From Bradyrhizobium sp. (GTDB taxonomy: Bacteria > Pseudomonadota > Alphaproteobacteria > Rhizobiales > Xanthobacteraceae): a DNA stretch of 64,000 nucleotides. The stretch lies in the NCBI RefSeq assembly GCF_022844465.1, contig NZ_JALHLP010000024.1, forward strand, positions 1 through 64,000, read 5' to 3'. Within the stretch, counting starts at the first letter, position 1. Each line of letters starts with the position of its first letter. The position numbers and the translations under genes were made by a program. Below the pieces are notes generated by a model, which did not search any database, was not told the DNA's origin, and saw nothing but the letters and a program-made list of their open reading frames with translations. Of the stretch, positions 49,594-57,834 are shown one piece after another.

Positions 49594-51108
49594 TCACACA
49601 TAGCCCAGCCAGCGCCAGTAAGTCGAGGCCAGCACCATCACCAGCACCAGCGCGATCAAGGTCAGCACCAGCCCGGTGCGGACAAAATCGCGGGCGCTGA
49701 ACGTGTCGGTGCCATAGGCGACCATGTTCTGCGGCGCGTTGACCACGAGGATGAATCCGAAGCTGACGACGAACTGCAGCAGCATGGTCATGCCGACGAC
49801 GTTGATGCCGGGCGTCGCGACGCTCTTGAGTACCGCGATCACGATCGGAATCATGGCCGACGCCAGCGCGGTGGCGCTGGCGAAACCAAGATGAATGACC
49901 ACGAGGAACAGGCTCATTACGCCAAGAATGAACAGCGCGGTTGCGTTCTTCAGGCCAAATTGATTGACGACGATGTCGGCAAGCCATGTCGCGGCGGTGG
50001 TTTGAAGCAGCGCGGTGCCGAGGCTGATGCCGACGCCGAACAGGATGATCGTGCCCCAGGGAATCCTGGGCTGCGCCTCTTTCCAGCTCATGATGCCGAA
50101 GCCCGGCAGGAACATCAGCGCAACCGCGGTGATGGTCGTCGTACTGGTGTCGAATTTGTGCAGGGCTCCCTCGGTCGCCCAGAATCCGATCAACGTGACC
50201 GACAGCAACAGCAGCTTGAGCTCCGACGGTTTCATCGGGCCGAGTTCGAGCAACGATTTGCGGATAGCCTCGCGTCCGCCCGGCACCGTTGCTACTTCCG
50301 ACGGCATCATCCGCGTCATCACGAAATACAGCGCGATGCACATCAGCACCGCGAATGGTCCGGCGGCGATCAGCCAGTCCAGCCAGGTGATGGTCGCGCC
50401 GAAGGATTTCTCGATGAAGCCGATCGCCACCATGTTCTGCGCGGCGGCGGTCTTGATCCCGACGTTCCAGATGCTCGCCGTCTGCACCGTCGTGATCATC
50501 AGCATACCGGCAAACGCGCCGCGCTTGTCGACGCCAAAGGCGGCGATGATACCGAGCGTGATCGGCACCAGGCAGGCGACGCGCGCGGTCGTCGAGGGCA
50601 CCATCAGCGCGATCACAAATCCGACGATAATGGTACCGATCACGACATTCCGAGTCTCGGTGCCCACCCGCGACAGGATCGTCAGGGCAATGCGCCGGTC
50701 GAGGCCAGTCGCGGCCATGGCCGCGGCCAGGAACAGCGCCGCCGCCACCAGCACCAGCGCCGTATTGGCAAAGCCGCTGAACGCGAGGCCGAGCGCGGCG
50801 CTGGTGCCCATCAGCACCTTGGGATTGGCGATGCCAGGCGCCAGCCCCAGCAGCAACGCCATCAATACTGCGATCACGACGGCCGAAACCGCGTAATCGA
50901 TCGCTTCGGTCATCCAGACAATGACGGCGAAGCCGAGAATGGCGAGCATTCGATGGCCCGCGACCGGCAGACCCTCAGGGGTCGGCAGCAGCAGGATCGC
51001 GGCAATCGCGGCAACCGCCAGCAGCAATCCCCAATTGGCCCTGATCCAGCCGCGTTGTTCGTCGCGCGGGACAGCGCCACCCGCCGATCCCTGTTCCAGA
51101 ATGGCCAT
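49594..51108 (-). CDS. SLC13/DASS-type anion symporter
   Basis: 504 residues, about 12 hydrophobic segments. The family motif near the end is VVNAPQNMVAYGTDTFSARDFVRTG, with the conserved SN(T/P) sites of divalent-anion symporters. It imports dicarboxylates, citrate or sulfate with Na+ or H+. The ATG at 51108 has GGAGGAA upstream. Operon with the enoyl-CoA hydratase gene is likely, which suggests a carboxylate substrate, but that is an inference. Confidence 0.88.
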   Translation of the reverse strand: MAILEQGSAGGAVPRDEQRGWIRANWGLLLAVAAIAAILLLPTPEGLPVAGHRMLAILGFAVIVWMTEAIDYAVSAVVIAVLMALLLGLAPGIANPKVLMGTSAALGLAFSGFANTALVLVAAALFLAAAMAATGLDRRIALTILSRVGTETRNVVIGTIIVGFVIALMVPSTTARVACLVPITLGIIAAFGVDKRGAFAGMLMITTVQTASIWNVGIKTAAAQNMVAIGFIEKSFGATITWLDWLIAAGPFAVLMCIALYFVMTRMMPSEVATVPGGREAIRKSLLELGPMKPSELKLLLLSVTLIGFWATEGALHKFDTSTTTITAVALMFLPGFGIMSWKEAQPRIPWGTIILFGVGISLGTALLQTTAATWLADIVVNQFGLKNATALFILGVMSLFLVVIHLGFASATALASAMIPIVIAVLKSVATPGINVVGMTMLLQFVVSFGFILVVNAPQNMVAYGTDTFSARDFVRTGLVLTLIALVLVMVLASTYWRWLGYV

Positions 51109-51349
51109 GCACGTTCCTCCCCGCGCGGCACGATTGACCAGGACGGCAGTCGCCGTCTTGCGCTGGATCAAACGCACGACCACCCCGCCTCTACTCTCCC
51201 CAGTGTCCGTCGCGCGTCGTCGCCCGCATTCGCTGCCGATTTGATCTCGCGCAAACTGCCCTGGCCCAGGAGCCTTTACCTATTTTGCAGGGCTTGCTGA
51301 TGCAACAAGCACCGAACCGTTTGATATCGTGGCATCGCGGAGCATTCAG

Positions 51350-51796
51350 ATGACCAAGATGAAGGTCGGGACTGGTGACTGGATCGTTGTTTGCGACGGC
51401 CGCAAGGCGCTCATCCTCGAAAACGTCGGTGATCGCATGTTTCCCAACTTGCGCATGCGGGAAGTGCGTGAGCAGCCGGACCTGCCTACACATGCCCAGG
51501 GCAGCGCGGCACCGGGTCGCGTCTACCAGTCGACCGGCGGCGCAAGAAGCTCGATCGAGCAGACGGACTGGCACGACGAGGCCGAGCGATCGTTCCTGAA
51601 GGCGCTGGCCGAGCGGCTGGATGCCGCGGTCAAGACCGGCGAAACCTCTGCCCTGACGATGGTGGCGTCACCCCGCGCGCTGGGCATGATCAGGCTGGAT
51701 TACTCGGATGCAATAAGAAAGGCCCTTCATGGCGAGGTGGCCAAGGATCTGGTCAAGATGCCCGTGCATGAAATCGAGAAGCAGCTACTGGCTTGA
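51350..51796 (+). CDS. Host-attachment-family (baeRF-like) protein
   Basis: 148 residues from the ATG at 51350 (an ATG at 51359 is also possible). The start VGTGDWIVVCDGRKALILENVGD and the middle WHDEAERSFLKALAERLDAAVKTGETSALTMVASPRALGMIRLDYSDAIRKALHGEVAKDLVKMPVHEIEKQL match the host-attachment protein family known in Agrobacterium, related to the eRF1 domain-2 (baeRF) fold. Its biochemical role is not established. Stand-alone gene. Confidence 0.85.
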   Translation: MTKMKVGTGDWIVVCDGRKALILENVGDRMFPNLRMREVREQPDLPTHAQGSAAPGRVYQSTGGARSSIEQTDWHDEAERSFLKALAERLDAAVKTGETSALTMVASPRALGMIRLDYSDAIRKALHGEVAKDLVKMPVHEIEKQLLA

Positions 51797-51910
51797 ATGC
51801 CAGCTCGCCAGCGCATGGTGCGAACGCAGCGCGTTCGCGCGAACGGCGATAACACATCGTTAACCCTGTCGGTCGTAGGGTCGTTCTGACGCCAAGGGAC
51901 CGGCTGTCGG

Positions 51911-52537
51911 GTGGCGAAGATGTCGTTTGCGCAAAAGAAATCATCCTCCCTCCCCTCCACCGAGGAGCGGCGGCGCTTCCAGCGCGTCAAGGTCCACCTG
52001 CTCGGCCGCTACATGCTGCCCGATCGCCGCGAATTTCCCTGCCAGATCATTAACATGTCGCCGGGCGGACTGGCGTTGCTGGCGCCCGGCATCGGCAATG
52101 TCGGCGACCGCGTGATCGCCTATCTCGACCATATCGGCCGGGTCGAGGGCAAGATCACCCGCATCATCGACAATGGCTTTGCCATGACGGTCGGCGCCAC
52201 CGCGCGCAAGCGCGACAAGCTCGCCGCCCAGCTCACCTGGCTCGCCAACCGCGATATCCTCAACCTGCCGGAAGACCGCCGCCACGACCGTATCGTGCCG
52301 CGCAACCCGATCGCGCTGCTCACGCTCGAGGACGGCAGCAAGATGACCTGCCGCATCATGGACCTGTCGATGTCCGGCGCCGCAATTGCGGCGGAAAACC
52401 GCCCGCCAGTGAAGTCGCTGGTCATGCTTGGCAAGGTGCAATCCCGCGTGGTGCGCAATCTCGACGAAGGCTTTGCGCTCGAGTTCGTCCACGAGCAGAC
52501 CCCCGAGACGCTCGAAGACGCGGTTACCGCGCGGTAA
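51911..52537 (+). CDS. Double PilZ-domain protein
   Basis: 208 residues, GTG start. The first half (RRRFQRVKVHLLGRYMLPDRREFPCQIINMSPGGLALLAPG) holds a c-di-GMP-binding RxxxR and (N)xSxxG motif; the second half repeats it weakly (RRHDRIVPRNPIALLTLEDGSKMTCRIMDLSMSGAAIAAE), with R-x3-R and DLSMSG. PilZ proteins are c-di-GMP receptors, here probably a soluble adaptor. The window also encodes a GGDEF-EAL enzyme. Confidence 0.88.
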   Translation: MAKMSFAQKKSSSLPSTEERRRFQRVKVHLLGRYMLPDRREFPCQIINMSPGGLALLAPGIGNVGDRVIAYLDHIGRVEGKITRIIDNGFAMTVGATARKRDKLAAQLTWLANRDILNLPEDRRHDRIVPRNPIALLTLEDGSKMTCRIMDLSMSGAAIAAENRPPVKSLVMLGKVQSRVVRNLDEGFALEFVHEQTPETLEDAVTAR

Positions 52538-52830
52538 ACAGCCGGACGCCCGCAGCCCCTCTGGCGGCGTGAGCAGGCGGTATTCCGTGCCGCCCCGGCG
52601 CATTTTGGCGCCGGCAAGAGCAGGTTAACCCCGCGCCCGCCAGCGCCGAAAACCCCAGTCGATACAGCGCCGGCCGGGTTAATGCATAAAAATTGAATCA
52701 ACTACAGTTGTTTACAATTTTACTCGAGTTTTATTCAAGTATATATCCAATTTTCCGCAGGTTTTACTAGTATTCGCGTCGAATGTGCTTGCTGCATTTA
52801 GCGGCGGCGAAAATCCTTTGTGCGAATACT

Positions 52831-52852
52831 GCCCCCAACAAGAAACGGGGGC
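52831..52852 (+). promoter_or_regulatory. Hairpin over the BTLCP ribosome-binding region
   Basis: GCCCCC at 52831-52836 pairs with GGGGGC at 52847-52852, four bases before the ATG at 52857. The G run is the only Shine-Dalgarno-like stretch, so translation would need the stem to open. Upstream, 52683-52780 is a conspicuous A+T-rich stretch in a G+C-rich chromosome; the gap 52538-52856 shows no gene. Confidence 0.5.
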
Positions 52853-52856
52853 CACA

Positions 52857-53474
52857 ATGTTGTTCAAGGGACAGGGAAAGCGGATGGCGCTCATCGCCAT
52901 CCTGTTGGGAATGACCGCCACGGCCAAGGCCGGCGACGTCGTCTACGCAAGCCTCGCCGACACCGCGCGCCCGCCGATCGGCTGGGTCGAATTCTGCGCC
53001 GAGAACCCCGGCGATTGCCGCGGCGGCGCGTCAGAGCCGCGCGACATCGTGATGTCGCAGACGGCATGGCGGGATCTGGTGCGGGTCAACAAGTGGGTCA
53101 ACGAGACCATCAAGCCGATCACCGACATCGAACACTGGGGCGTGGTCGAAAAATGGTCGTTGCCGACGGACGGTTACGGCGACTGCGAGGACTATGTGCT
53201 GCTGAAGCGCAAGATGCTGATCGACGCCGGATGGCCGCGCGAGGCGCTGCTGATCACCGTGGTGCGCGACACGAAGGGCGAAGGCCACGCGGTGCTGACC
53301 GTGAAGTCCGACAAGGGCGAGTTCGTCCTCGACAACCAGAACGAAAACGTCCTGGCCTGGACCGAAACCGGATACCGCTTCGTCAAGCGCCAGTCGCAGT
53401 CCGACCCCAATCTCTGGGTTTCGCTCGGTGACAACCGCCCAGCGGTTGCCACCGCCTCCTCACGCGACCGCTAA
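52857..53474 (+). CDS. Secreted BTLCP transglutaminase-like cysteine peptidase
   Basis: 205 residues from the ATG at 52857. A signal peptide (MALIAILLGMTATAKA) leads to the catalytic fold: Cys110 in GYGDCEDYVLLKRKM, His144 in GEGHAVLTV and Asp159 in LDNQNE, with WVNETIKPITD before the Cys. This is the bacterial transglutaminase-like cysteine proteinase family that includes LapG, a periplasmic protease controlled by c-di-GMP in biofilm release. No LapD or adhesin gene is nearby, so the target is unknown. Terminator at 53546-53583 follows. A structured A+T-rich leader precedes it. Confidence 0.9.
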   Translation: MLFKGQGKRMALIAILLGMTATAKAGDVVYASLADTARPPIGWVEFCAENPGDCRGGASEPRDIVMSQTAWRDLVRVNKWVNETIKPITDIEHWGVVEKWSLPTDGYGDCEDYVLLKRKMLIDAGWPREALLITVVRDTKGEGHAVLTVKSDKGEFVLDNQNENVLAWTETGYRFVKRQSQSDPNLWVSLGDNRPAVATASSRDR

Positions 53475-53545
53475 CCCGAACAGGTATTCACGAACCCGCG
53501 ATCCGGTCACATCCCCACCCCTCCCCGTCCCCGACCGGTTCGCGC

Positions 53546-53583
53546 GCGGCCAGGCTTCCCCCAAAGCCTGGCCGCACCTTTTT
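53546..53583 (+). terminator. Strong intrinsic terminator after the BTLCP gene
   Basis: GCGGCCAGGCTT at 53546-53557 pairs perfectly with AAGCCTGGCCGC at 53564-53575, followed after ACC by five T (53579-53583). Confidence 0.9.
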
Positions 53584-53607
53584 CGAGAGGCGTATGCCGT
53601 CCAAAGG

Positions 53608-53925
53608 CTATGCCGCGAGCGCGACGCGCGACGTCGGCTTCGTTCGCATCGGCTTGCCGCCCGGCGGGTCCGGCGGATTTCGATCGAGCCACGAGAGCGC
53701 TTCGAGAATCTCGTCGATCGTTACGATGCGTTTTGCGCCGGACCACTCGCGCAGGGCGGGACTTGAAGCAACCGCCGCGGCGTCCGATGCCCAGGAAGCG
53801 AGAATCGCGCGCTTCTCACTGATTGAGAGCGTTTCATCGGCCACCACGTCGCGCGGGTGATCGAACACGCTGGCGGGGTTGAGTACGGTATCAAGCTCAA
53901 CAATGTTGTTTGATCGGTGGGTCAT
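53608..53925 (-). CDS. Small hypothetical protein
   Basis: 105 residues, soluble. The stretch LNPASVFDHPRDVVADETLSISEKRAILASWASDAAAVASSPALR resembles small rhizobial proteins with a helical pair, and VTIDEILEALSWLDRNPPDPPGGKP follows. No known enzyme motif. It is the last gene before the sHSP on the same strand; 80 bases separate them, so a shared transcript is possible. Confidence 0.65.
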   Translation of the reverse strand: MTHRSNNIVELDTVLNPASVFDHPRDVVADETLSISEKRAILASWASDAAAVASSPALREWSGAKRIVTIDEILEALSWLDRNPPDPPGGKPMRTKPTSRVALAA

Positions 53926-54008
53926 GGTTTGTGATCTCCCAAAAAATCGCCGGCTGCCCGCCCGTGCTGGCCGGGCGGGAGCTGTCGGTCCCTCTCGTGG
54001 CGCGACGG

Positions 54009-54464
54009 CTAGGCGGCCCGCGCCTCGATTTGCTGGACGTTAGCGGGCATCGCGCCATTGATCGCAATGCGGCGAGGCTTGTTGGCCTCGGGGATTTCCC
54101 GGAACAGTTCGATCCTGAGCAGTCCGTCCTGAAACGACGCGCTCTTGACCTGCACATGGTCGGCAAGGCTGAACTGACGCTTGAAGGGGCGCGCCGAGAT
54201 ACCCTGATACAGATACTCGCGCGGCTCCTTCTCGGCCTTCCGGCCTTCAATCGTGACCGTGTTCTGCTCGGCCGTGACGGAAATCTCATCGGTTGAGAAG
54301 CCGGCGACAGCAAGCGATATCTGATAGCGGTCTTCGCCAAGCCGCTCGATATTGTAGGGCGGGTAATTGTCCTCACCCGCCCGTTGTGCGGTTTCGACGA
54401 GATCGAAGAGGCGATCGAAACCAACCGTCGAACGCCACAGCGGTGTAAAATCGTAGGTGCGCAT
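54009..54464 (-). CDS. Small heat-shock protein (Hsp20/IbpA family)
   Basis: 151 residues from the ATG at 54464. The alpha-crystallin domain is complete: YNIERLGEDRYQISLAVAGFSTDEISVTAEQNTVTIEGRKAEK and the closing ASFQDGLLRIELFREIPE with the family G-x-L. A short N-terminus (MRTYDFTPLWRSTVGFDRLFDLVE) and an IPEANKP/RRIAI tail are class A rhizobial sHSP traits. It forms oligomers that hold denatured proteins. Translation is controlled by the ROSE element just upstream and transcription by the heat promoter at 54577-54605. Confidence 0.92.
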   Translation of the reverse strand: MRTYDFTPLWRSTVGFDRLFDLVETAQRAGEDNYPPYNIERLGEDRYQISLAVAGFSTDEISVTAEQNTVTIEGRKAEKEPREYLYQGISARPFKRQFSLADHVQVKSASFQDGLLRIELFREIPEANKPRRIAINGAMPANVQQIEARAA

Positions 54465-54569
54465 AGCCAAATCCTCCATAGAGCAAGTTGGATACGAGCG
54501 GCACCGGACACGACCGGTGCCCGTCTCACGACCGGGCCCGTCGGGCGCCCGGGCCGCCCTCTGGCGGCA
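54465..54569 (-). promoter_or_regulatory. ROSE RNA thermometer of the sHSP gene
   Basis: The 105-base leader ends with CTTGCTCTATGGAGGATTTG before the ATG: the UUGCU segment pairs with the GGAGG Shine-Dalgarno, the defining 3' hairpin of ROSE elements. Upstream is a perfect hairpin GGCACCGG-TCGTGT-CCGGTGCC and a GCCGCC...GGCGGC stem. ROSE opens at high temperature to let ribosomes bind. Confidence 0.85.
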
Positions 54570-54576
54570 GCGAAAA

Positions 54577-54605
54577 AAATGAGAAAAACGCGATCTGGTT
54601 TCAAG
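54577..54605 (-). promoter_or_regulatory. RpoH (sigma-32)-type promoter of the sHSP gene
   Basis: On the minus strand CTTGAAA at 54605-54599, 15 bases, then CTCATTT at 54583-54577. CTTGAAA is the exact -35 consensus of the heat-shock sigma factor; the -10 is approximate. The start falls near the first base of the ROSE leader. The rest of 54606-54861 shows no gene. Confidence 0.7.
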
Positions 54606-54861
54606 GGGGCAGAGGAAAATTCTGCAACCCCAATGGTCGGTATTTGCAGAGCGAGACGGAGCCGACTTCCCGACATTCGTAGCCGGATTCCAGATGGCCC
54701 CTCGCCTGACGCGGGGGGTTCCAAGGCGTTTTTGCCCCAAAAAAGCCCGATACTGAGCGGTTTGGTAAGAATTCAATAGTTGCCAAGCCAGACGCGGGTT
54801 TTAGACGCGACAGACCTGTGCTAACCGGCCGCATTGAAGCAGGTCTCGGATTCGGAGCCGC

Positions 54862-55368
54862 ATGATCGATATCTCCTCTGGGAATGCAAGTTCCATCGCG
54901 CGGTTCGGCGGACACCCGATCGCGATTGGCGCTGCCGCTCTGTTCGTGGTGGTGCTGGGAGCCAGCTCGATCGCGGTTTGGCGCGCCTATACCGGCGCAG
55001 TGCCCGAGACCGACCGGGTGGTGGCGACCCGGCAGTTGCAGGCTCGCACCGCGCAGGCGTCCGAGCAGCTGGTCGAAAAGACAAAAGGCTTGGAGGCCAC
55101 CCAGCAGGAATCAATCGACCAGCTGCAACTGGTGCAGGACCAGTTGATGACGGTGCGCCGCCTGCTCGCTTTCCAGCAGGCCGAAACCAAGAAGCTCACC
55201 GAGCAGGTCGCGACGTTGGCCACGGCGGTCGACGGGTTGCGACAGTCCTTTGCCAGCTCCCAATCCTCCGAACCGACGGCCGCGTCCTCGTCCCGTCAGC
55301 GGTCAGTCAAGGCAAAGCCCCGCTCGAGTCGTAGCGCGAACCGCAACCGCGCCAAGTCGCGCGGCTGA
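54862..55368 (+). CDS. Membrane-anchored coiled-coil protein
   Basis: 168 residues. One span near the N-terminus (IAIGAAALFVVVLGASSIAVWRAY), then a long helical coil (ATRQLQARTAQASEQLVEKTKGLEATQQESIDQLQLVQDQLMTVRRLLAFQQAETKKLTEQVATLATAVDGLRQSF), and a basic Ser/Arg/Lys tail (RSVKAKPRSSRSANRNRAKSRG). No named family. The basic tail could bind nucleic acid or membrane. The structured region 55416-55553 follows. Confidence 0.65.
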   Translation: MIDISSGNASSIARFGGHPIAIGAAALFVVVLGASSIAVWRAYTGAVPETDRVVATRQLQARTAQASEQLVEKTKGLEATQQESIDQLQLVQDQLMTVRRLLAFQQAETKKLTEQVATLATAVDGLRQSFASSQSSEPTAASSSRQRSVKAKPRSSRSANRNRAKSRG

Positions 55369-55423
55369 TCGAAGCGCCTGGCCGCCAAACAAAAAAGCGA
55401 GCTGGAAGATTTTTAGAGCCGAG

Positions 55424-55439
55424 TGTGAACTGGCTCACA
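55424..55439. promoter_or_regulatory. CRP-type site TGTGA-N6-TCACA
   Basis: TGTGAACTGGCTCACA matches the CRP consensus TGTGA-N6-TCACA at all ten fixed positions. No obvious promoter is placed at the usual -41 or -61 distance, and the same bases are part of the hairpin above. Confidence 0.4.
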
Positions 55440-55511
55440 TATGTCCGTAGAATTCCGGGACATTGTGAGGCTCACCGGATGGCGTGAGCCGATTTCAATA
55501 TCCGGAGCGGA

Positions 55512-55553
55512 CAAGGTCGTCGACGGTATACTGCGTTGACGGCCTTGTTTTTT
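55512..55553 (+). terminator. Intrinsic terminator
   Basis: CAAGGTCGTC at 55512-55521 pairs, with one T-G wobble, with GACGGCCTTG at 55538-55547, then six T (55548-55553). Confidence 0.8.
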
Positions 55554-55594
55554 CCCCGGGGCTCGCCGCGAAGCAGGCGCTTGCAAGCGCATGA

Positions 55595-55741
55595 CTATCG
55601 CCGCGGCGACTCATCGCGACGGGGGTTGCGATAGGGCTTAAGCGCCGATTGCTCAGCTTCCCAGATCATCCACACGAACGCCGCGCCAAGTCCTGACACG
55701 ACACCGAGAAACAGCAACGTCAACGCTGGGTCTGTAAGCAT
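55595..55741 (-). CDS. 48-residue single-span membrane protein
   Basis: From the ATG at 55741: MLTDPALTLLFLGVVSGLGAAFVWMIWEAEQ followed by a basic tail (NPRRDESPRR). One membrane span is clear. Short proteins of this shape are common in the group, but no function is known. Upstream in-frame codons to 55831 add a polar stretch that is unlikely to be translated. The gap 55742-55912 holds nothing recognisable. Confidence 0.5.
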   Translation of the reverse strand: MLTDPALTLLFLGVVSGLGAAFVWMIWEAEQSALKPYRNPRRDESPRR

Positions 55742-55912
55742 TTGACTACTCGCATGCGACGCAGGCAATACATTCTGGGCGAATTCCCGGAGATGGCTCG
55801 GGCCTGTCTTGCTCACTCTTCGATGGAGCAACGAAGACGTCCACGCCTTGTTCCTGATGGCAGCGATTTTCCTGGCCAGACCGCCCCCAACCGGCGGGCA
55901 TATCGCGGCGCC

Positions 55913-56443
55913 TCAGCCGATTCTCTTCAAGCCGTCGTTGAACCGCGGCCCGTTCAGGGCATAGAATTTTGCAGCCCCGCCCATCGCGGTCACCTGCTCC
56001 GGCGACAAGGTGCGGATCACCCGCGCCGGCGCGCCGATGATCAGGGAATGCTCGGGAAATTCCTTGCCCTCGGTGATGATGGATCCGGCGCCGACGATGC
56101 TGCCGCGGCCGATCCTGGCGCCGTTCATCACGATCGACCCCATGCCTACCAATGCGTCGTCTTCGATTGTGCAGCCGTGCAGGATGACGTTGTGGCCGAC
56201 GGTGCAATTCTTGCCGATCGTCAACGGAAAGCCGCGGTCGGTATGGCAGGTCGAATTGTCCTGCACGTTGGAGCCCTCGCCGATCTCGATCCACTCATTG
56301 TCGCCGCGCAACACCGCGCCGAACCACACGCTGGCCGCATGCAGAAGGCGCACCTTGCCGATCACGGCCGCGGTATCCGCGATGAAATAATTGCCGCTCG
56401 CAGGCAGATCAGGCCGCTGTCCGTCGAGTTCGTAGATCGCCAT
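55913..56443 (-). CDS. Gamma-class carbonic anhydrase family protein
   Basis: 176 residues of left-handed beta-helix: hexapeptide repeats (AVIGKV, GAVLRG, VVGHNV, ALVGMG) with the three zinc histidines His67 (CHTDRGFP), His84 and His89 (GHNVILHG). Gamma-CA members hydrate CO2 or act in related roles; many bacterial ones (YrdA-like, CaiE/PaaY-like) have weak or no activity. Ends in LSPEQVTAMGGAAKFYALNGPRFNDGLKRIG, a C-terminal helix. The ATG at 56443 is well placed. Convergent with the tiny membrane gene. Confidence 0.9.
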   Translation of the reverse strand: MAIYELDGQRPDLPASGNYFIADTAAVIGKVRLLHAASVWFGAVLRGDNEWIEIGEGSNVQDNSTCHTDRGFPLTIGKNCTVGHNVILHGCTIEDDALVGMGSIVMNGARIGRGSIVGAGSIITEGKEFPEHSLIIGAPARVIRTLSPEQVTAMGGAAKFYALNGPRFNDGLKRIG

Positions 56444-56517
56444 GACGATTGGGTCTCCGTTCGCGGAAACCTTGGCACAGCCGCTGGCGCGTAATCAAGC
56501 GAGGCCGGCGGCCTGCC

Positions 56518-56847
56518 TCACGCCAGCACGCCCGCGACGCGCAACGTCATCAGGAAGAACGTGCCCGACATCATGCTCCAGAAGCCTGCGAGCACGGTCG
56601 CCATCACCACGAACTCGAAGCGGCGGCGCTCGATCCTGGCGCCGCGCAGCGTGTTGCGCATGATGATGAAGGGTGCCGCGAAAACCAGAAAAGGCACCGC
56701 GGCAAACGTCTTCGGCGCTACCCCCTGGCCGAGCAGCCCGAACCCCGCCGGCCGCGCCGCCATCGCCTGATAGCCGCTGGTCAGCGCGCCCGCGAACGCA
56801 AAGCCGATGCAAAGCGAGAACAGGGAATTCAACGCATCAGGCGACAT
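56518..56847 (-). CDS. Small multi-span membrane protein (DUF6949-like)
   Basis: 109 residues from the ATG at 56847 with about three hydrophobic segments (LFSLCIGFAFAGALTSGYQAMA, TFAAVPFLVFAAPFIIMRNTL, VVMATVLAGFWSMMSGTFFLMTLRVAGVLA). It resembles, from memory, DUF6949 proteins of Bradyrhizobium. No function known. Two earlier in-frame Met exist (56904 and later), but the chosen one is nearest the first span. Confidence 0.6.
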   Translation of the reverse strand: MSPDALNSLFSLCIGFAFAGALTSGYQAMAARPAGFGLLGQGVAPKTFAAVPFLVFAAPFIIMRNTLRGARIERRRFEFVVMATVLAGFWSMMSGTFFLMTLRVAGVLA

Positions 56848-57109
56848 GAAAAGCATCCGGTACGCGATAAACTGCGCCCTGCTTTCGCAAGAACGGCGGC
56901 CCACCGCCAGATCATCCCTAAGGAAAGGTTAACAGCCGAGCGCCGATGACCACAGGCTGCGGGGCAGCCTCCGCGCCAGAATCCGACGAAATCATGCGGA
57001 AATCCGCCGGCGCATGGCATATTCGCGCCGTGATTCGGCATTGGCGCCCAATTCGGCGAGATACCGTTCAGAATCGCGCCCGATCTTCAAACCCAACCGA
57101 TGTTTGTTC

Positions 57110-57823
57110 ATGACCTTGATCTCGACAGCCCGGCACATCGCCCGCAGCACGCGCCGGAACCCGCGCTCGCATATGCTCCTGGTGGGATTCTCGGCAACGA
57201 TCAGCGCCGGCGCCATCGCGCTTGTCGCCTATTTGCTGTGGCCAACCTGGGGAGCCGGTCCGGCGAGCGCACCGTCACGAATGCCGGTCAGCGTGGGGGC
57301 GACGCTGTTCAACGTGCCGACAGCGGCGATCCGCCGGAAAATCCAGCGCCACTCCGGTCCGCAGGAGCGGGTCGATCTCAGCTTCGTCTTCCCCTCGCTG
57401 GAACCGCCGGATGCACCAAAGCACGTCACCGCAGACACCATCGAGGAGAAGGTCCAACCGATCGACCGGATATTCCTGTCGATATCGGCGCATCATGACA
57501 CGCTGGCGCCCGACGCGCGGGTGCGCACGATCTATCCGCGTTACCTCGATCAGGCCTCAACCCCGGTCGACGACGGATTGACCATGCGTTCGTTTCGCGA
57601 CGGCTCGCCCTACGCCAACGAGGACCTGTTCTCCGCGGGGACGCCTGTTCTCAACGCGCGCTGCACGCGCGATGGACTGACCCCCGGCATGTGCCTGAGC
57701 GAGCGCCGCGTCGAGGGCGCCGACCTGACATTTCGCTTCCCGCGGAGCTGGCTGTCGGAGTGGCGCGATGTTGCGAACGCGATGAACCGCCTGACGGCGC
57801 GGATGCAAGGGCTGAAAGACTAG
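57110..57823 (+). CDS. Membrane-anchored hypothetical protein
   Basis: 237 residues from the ATG at 57110. One hydrophobic segment (HMLLVGFSATISAGAIALVAYLLW) follows an Arg-rich N-terminus; the body lies outside and has two cysteines (ARCTRDGLTPGMCLSE) that may pair. The mature part (VDLSFVFPSLEPPDAPKHVTADTIEEKVQPIDRIFLSISAHHD) repeats a pattern seen in uncharacterised rhizobial proteins. No enzyme motif. Confidence 0.65.
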   Translation: MTLISTARHIARSTRRNPRSHMLLVGFSATISAGAIALVAYLLWPTWGAGPASAPSRMPVSVGATLFNVPTAAIRRKIQRHSGPQERVDLSFVFPSLEPPDAPKHVTADTIEEKVQPIDRIFLSISAHHDTLAPDARVRTIYPRYLDQASTPVDDGLTMRSFRDGSPYANEDLFSAGTPVLNARCTRDGLTPGMCLSERRVEGADLTFRFPRSWLSEWRDVANAMNRLTARMQGLKD

Positions 57824-57834
57824 CGGCCCGCGCG

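Larger units (their letters stand above)
55416..55553 (+). ncRNA. Candidate structured sRNA ending in a terminator
   Basis: Three consecutive stems: GAGCC (55416-55420) with GGCTC (55432-55436), GGCTCAC (55469-55475) with GTGAGCC (55484-55490), and the terminator at 55512-55553. The region has no ORF and lies between the coiled-coil gene and a convergent small gene. It may be an independent sRNA or the 3' UTR of the upstream gene. Confidence 0.4.
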
